Below are positions 21,590 through 21,625 of a stretch of 21,625 nt of DNA, piece by piece. The position numbers and the translations under genes were made by a program. Origin of the DNA: an uncultured Oscillospiraceae bacterium (GTDB lineage: Bacteria > Bacillota > Clostridia > Oscillospirales > Acutalibacteraceae); assembly GCA_900540305.1 (NCBI GenBank), contig UQFL01000038.1, forward strand, positions 1-21,625. Direction: 5' to 3'. Position 1 is the stretch's first letter; the number at the start of each line of letters is the position of its first letter. The notes beneath the pieces were generated by a model. It was not told the origin of the DNA and did no database searches. It worked only from the letters and a program-made list of their open reading frames with translations.

Positions 21590-21625
21590 CTGTCTCTTAT
21601 ACACATCTGACGCTGCCGACGATCG
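21590..21625 (-). other. Nextera adapter, reverse complement (synthetic)
   Basis: Positions 21590-21622 are the exact reverse complement of the adapter at 9-41, and the final TCG equals the complement of the last three index bases (CGA, 6-8). It is residual library sequence. Genomic DNA ends at about 21589. Confidence 0.97.

Noticed and set aside
9..21622. 33-base inverted terminal repeats with Tn5 mosaic ends, suggesting a composite transposon
   Set aside because: They match the sequencing adapter exactly, including an index, and the enclosed genes are core chromosome.

Overview
The window looks like one whole short-read contig from a low-to-moderate GC, Gram-positive bacterium of the Clostridia, most likely a gut Oscillospiraceae/Ruminococcaceae-type organism. 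The reasons are strong GGAGG ribosome sites, the gene order rpmG-secE-nusG-rplK-rplA-rplJ-rplL, a zinc-ribbon L33, abundant AAA/GAA/CTT codons, and the type of Mur ligase, D-Ala ligase and flavoprotein genes present. The taxon is an inference from gene content; there is no rRNA here. Both ends are Illumina Nextera adapter (1-41 and 21590-21625), so genomic DNA runs only from about 42 to 21589, and the apparent inverted terminal repeat is an artefact.

Layout. (1) 152-3719, plus: an operon of an alpha/beta hydrolase, a membrane-anchored MurF-type ligase and D-Ala-D-Ala ligase, closed by a strong terminator. The last two make and attach the D-Ala-D-Ala end of the peptidoglycan stem peptide. (2) 3782-9915, minus: a MATE exporter with a DUF1275/YoaK membrane protein, and upstream of them a pair of half-size ABC exporters that overlap by 4 bases. 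The ABC pair is preceded by a consensus promoter, a 33-codon open frame with a strong ribosome site, and an intrinsic terminator; this is the layout of ribosome-controlled attenuation. (3) 10042-13508, plus: a Na+/phosphate cotransporter with a PhoU-like tail, followed by a PhoB-like regulator and a very compact PhoR-like kinase, a probable phosphate-response unit. (4) 13676-14860, plus: a lone nucleotidyltransferase-fold protein with its own promoter and terminator. (5) 14930-17624, minus: two FAD-dependent oxidoreductases of different families that overlap by 14 bases. (6) 17713-21589, plus: the ribosomal/transcription cluster rpmG-secE-nusG-rplK-rplA, then a new promoter, the L10 leader with its attenuator, and rplJ-rplL with a terminator. 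rpoB would normally follow but is cut off.

Most of the window is core chromosome; I see no phage, insertion sequence, CRISPR array, tRNA or rRNA. The signals most worth a second look are regulatory RNAs: the leader-peptide/terminator module before the ABC pair, two RNA elements of identical geometry in front of rplK and rplA (candidate L1 sites), and a visible antiterminator/terminator switch before rplJ. Protein oddities are a Mur ligase whose usual N-terminal substrate domain is replaced by membrane helices, and a SecE with long charged extensions at both ends.
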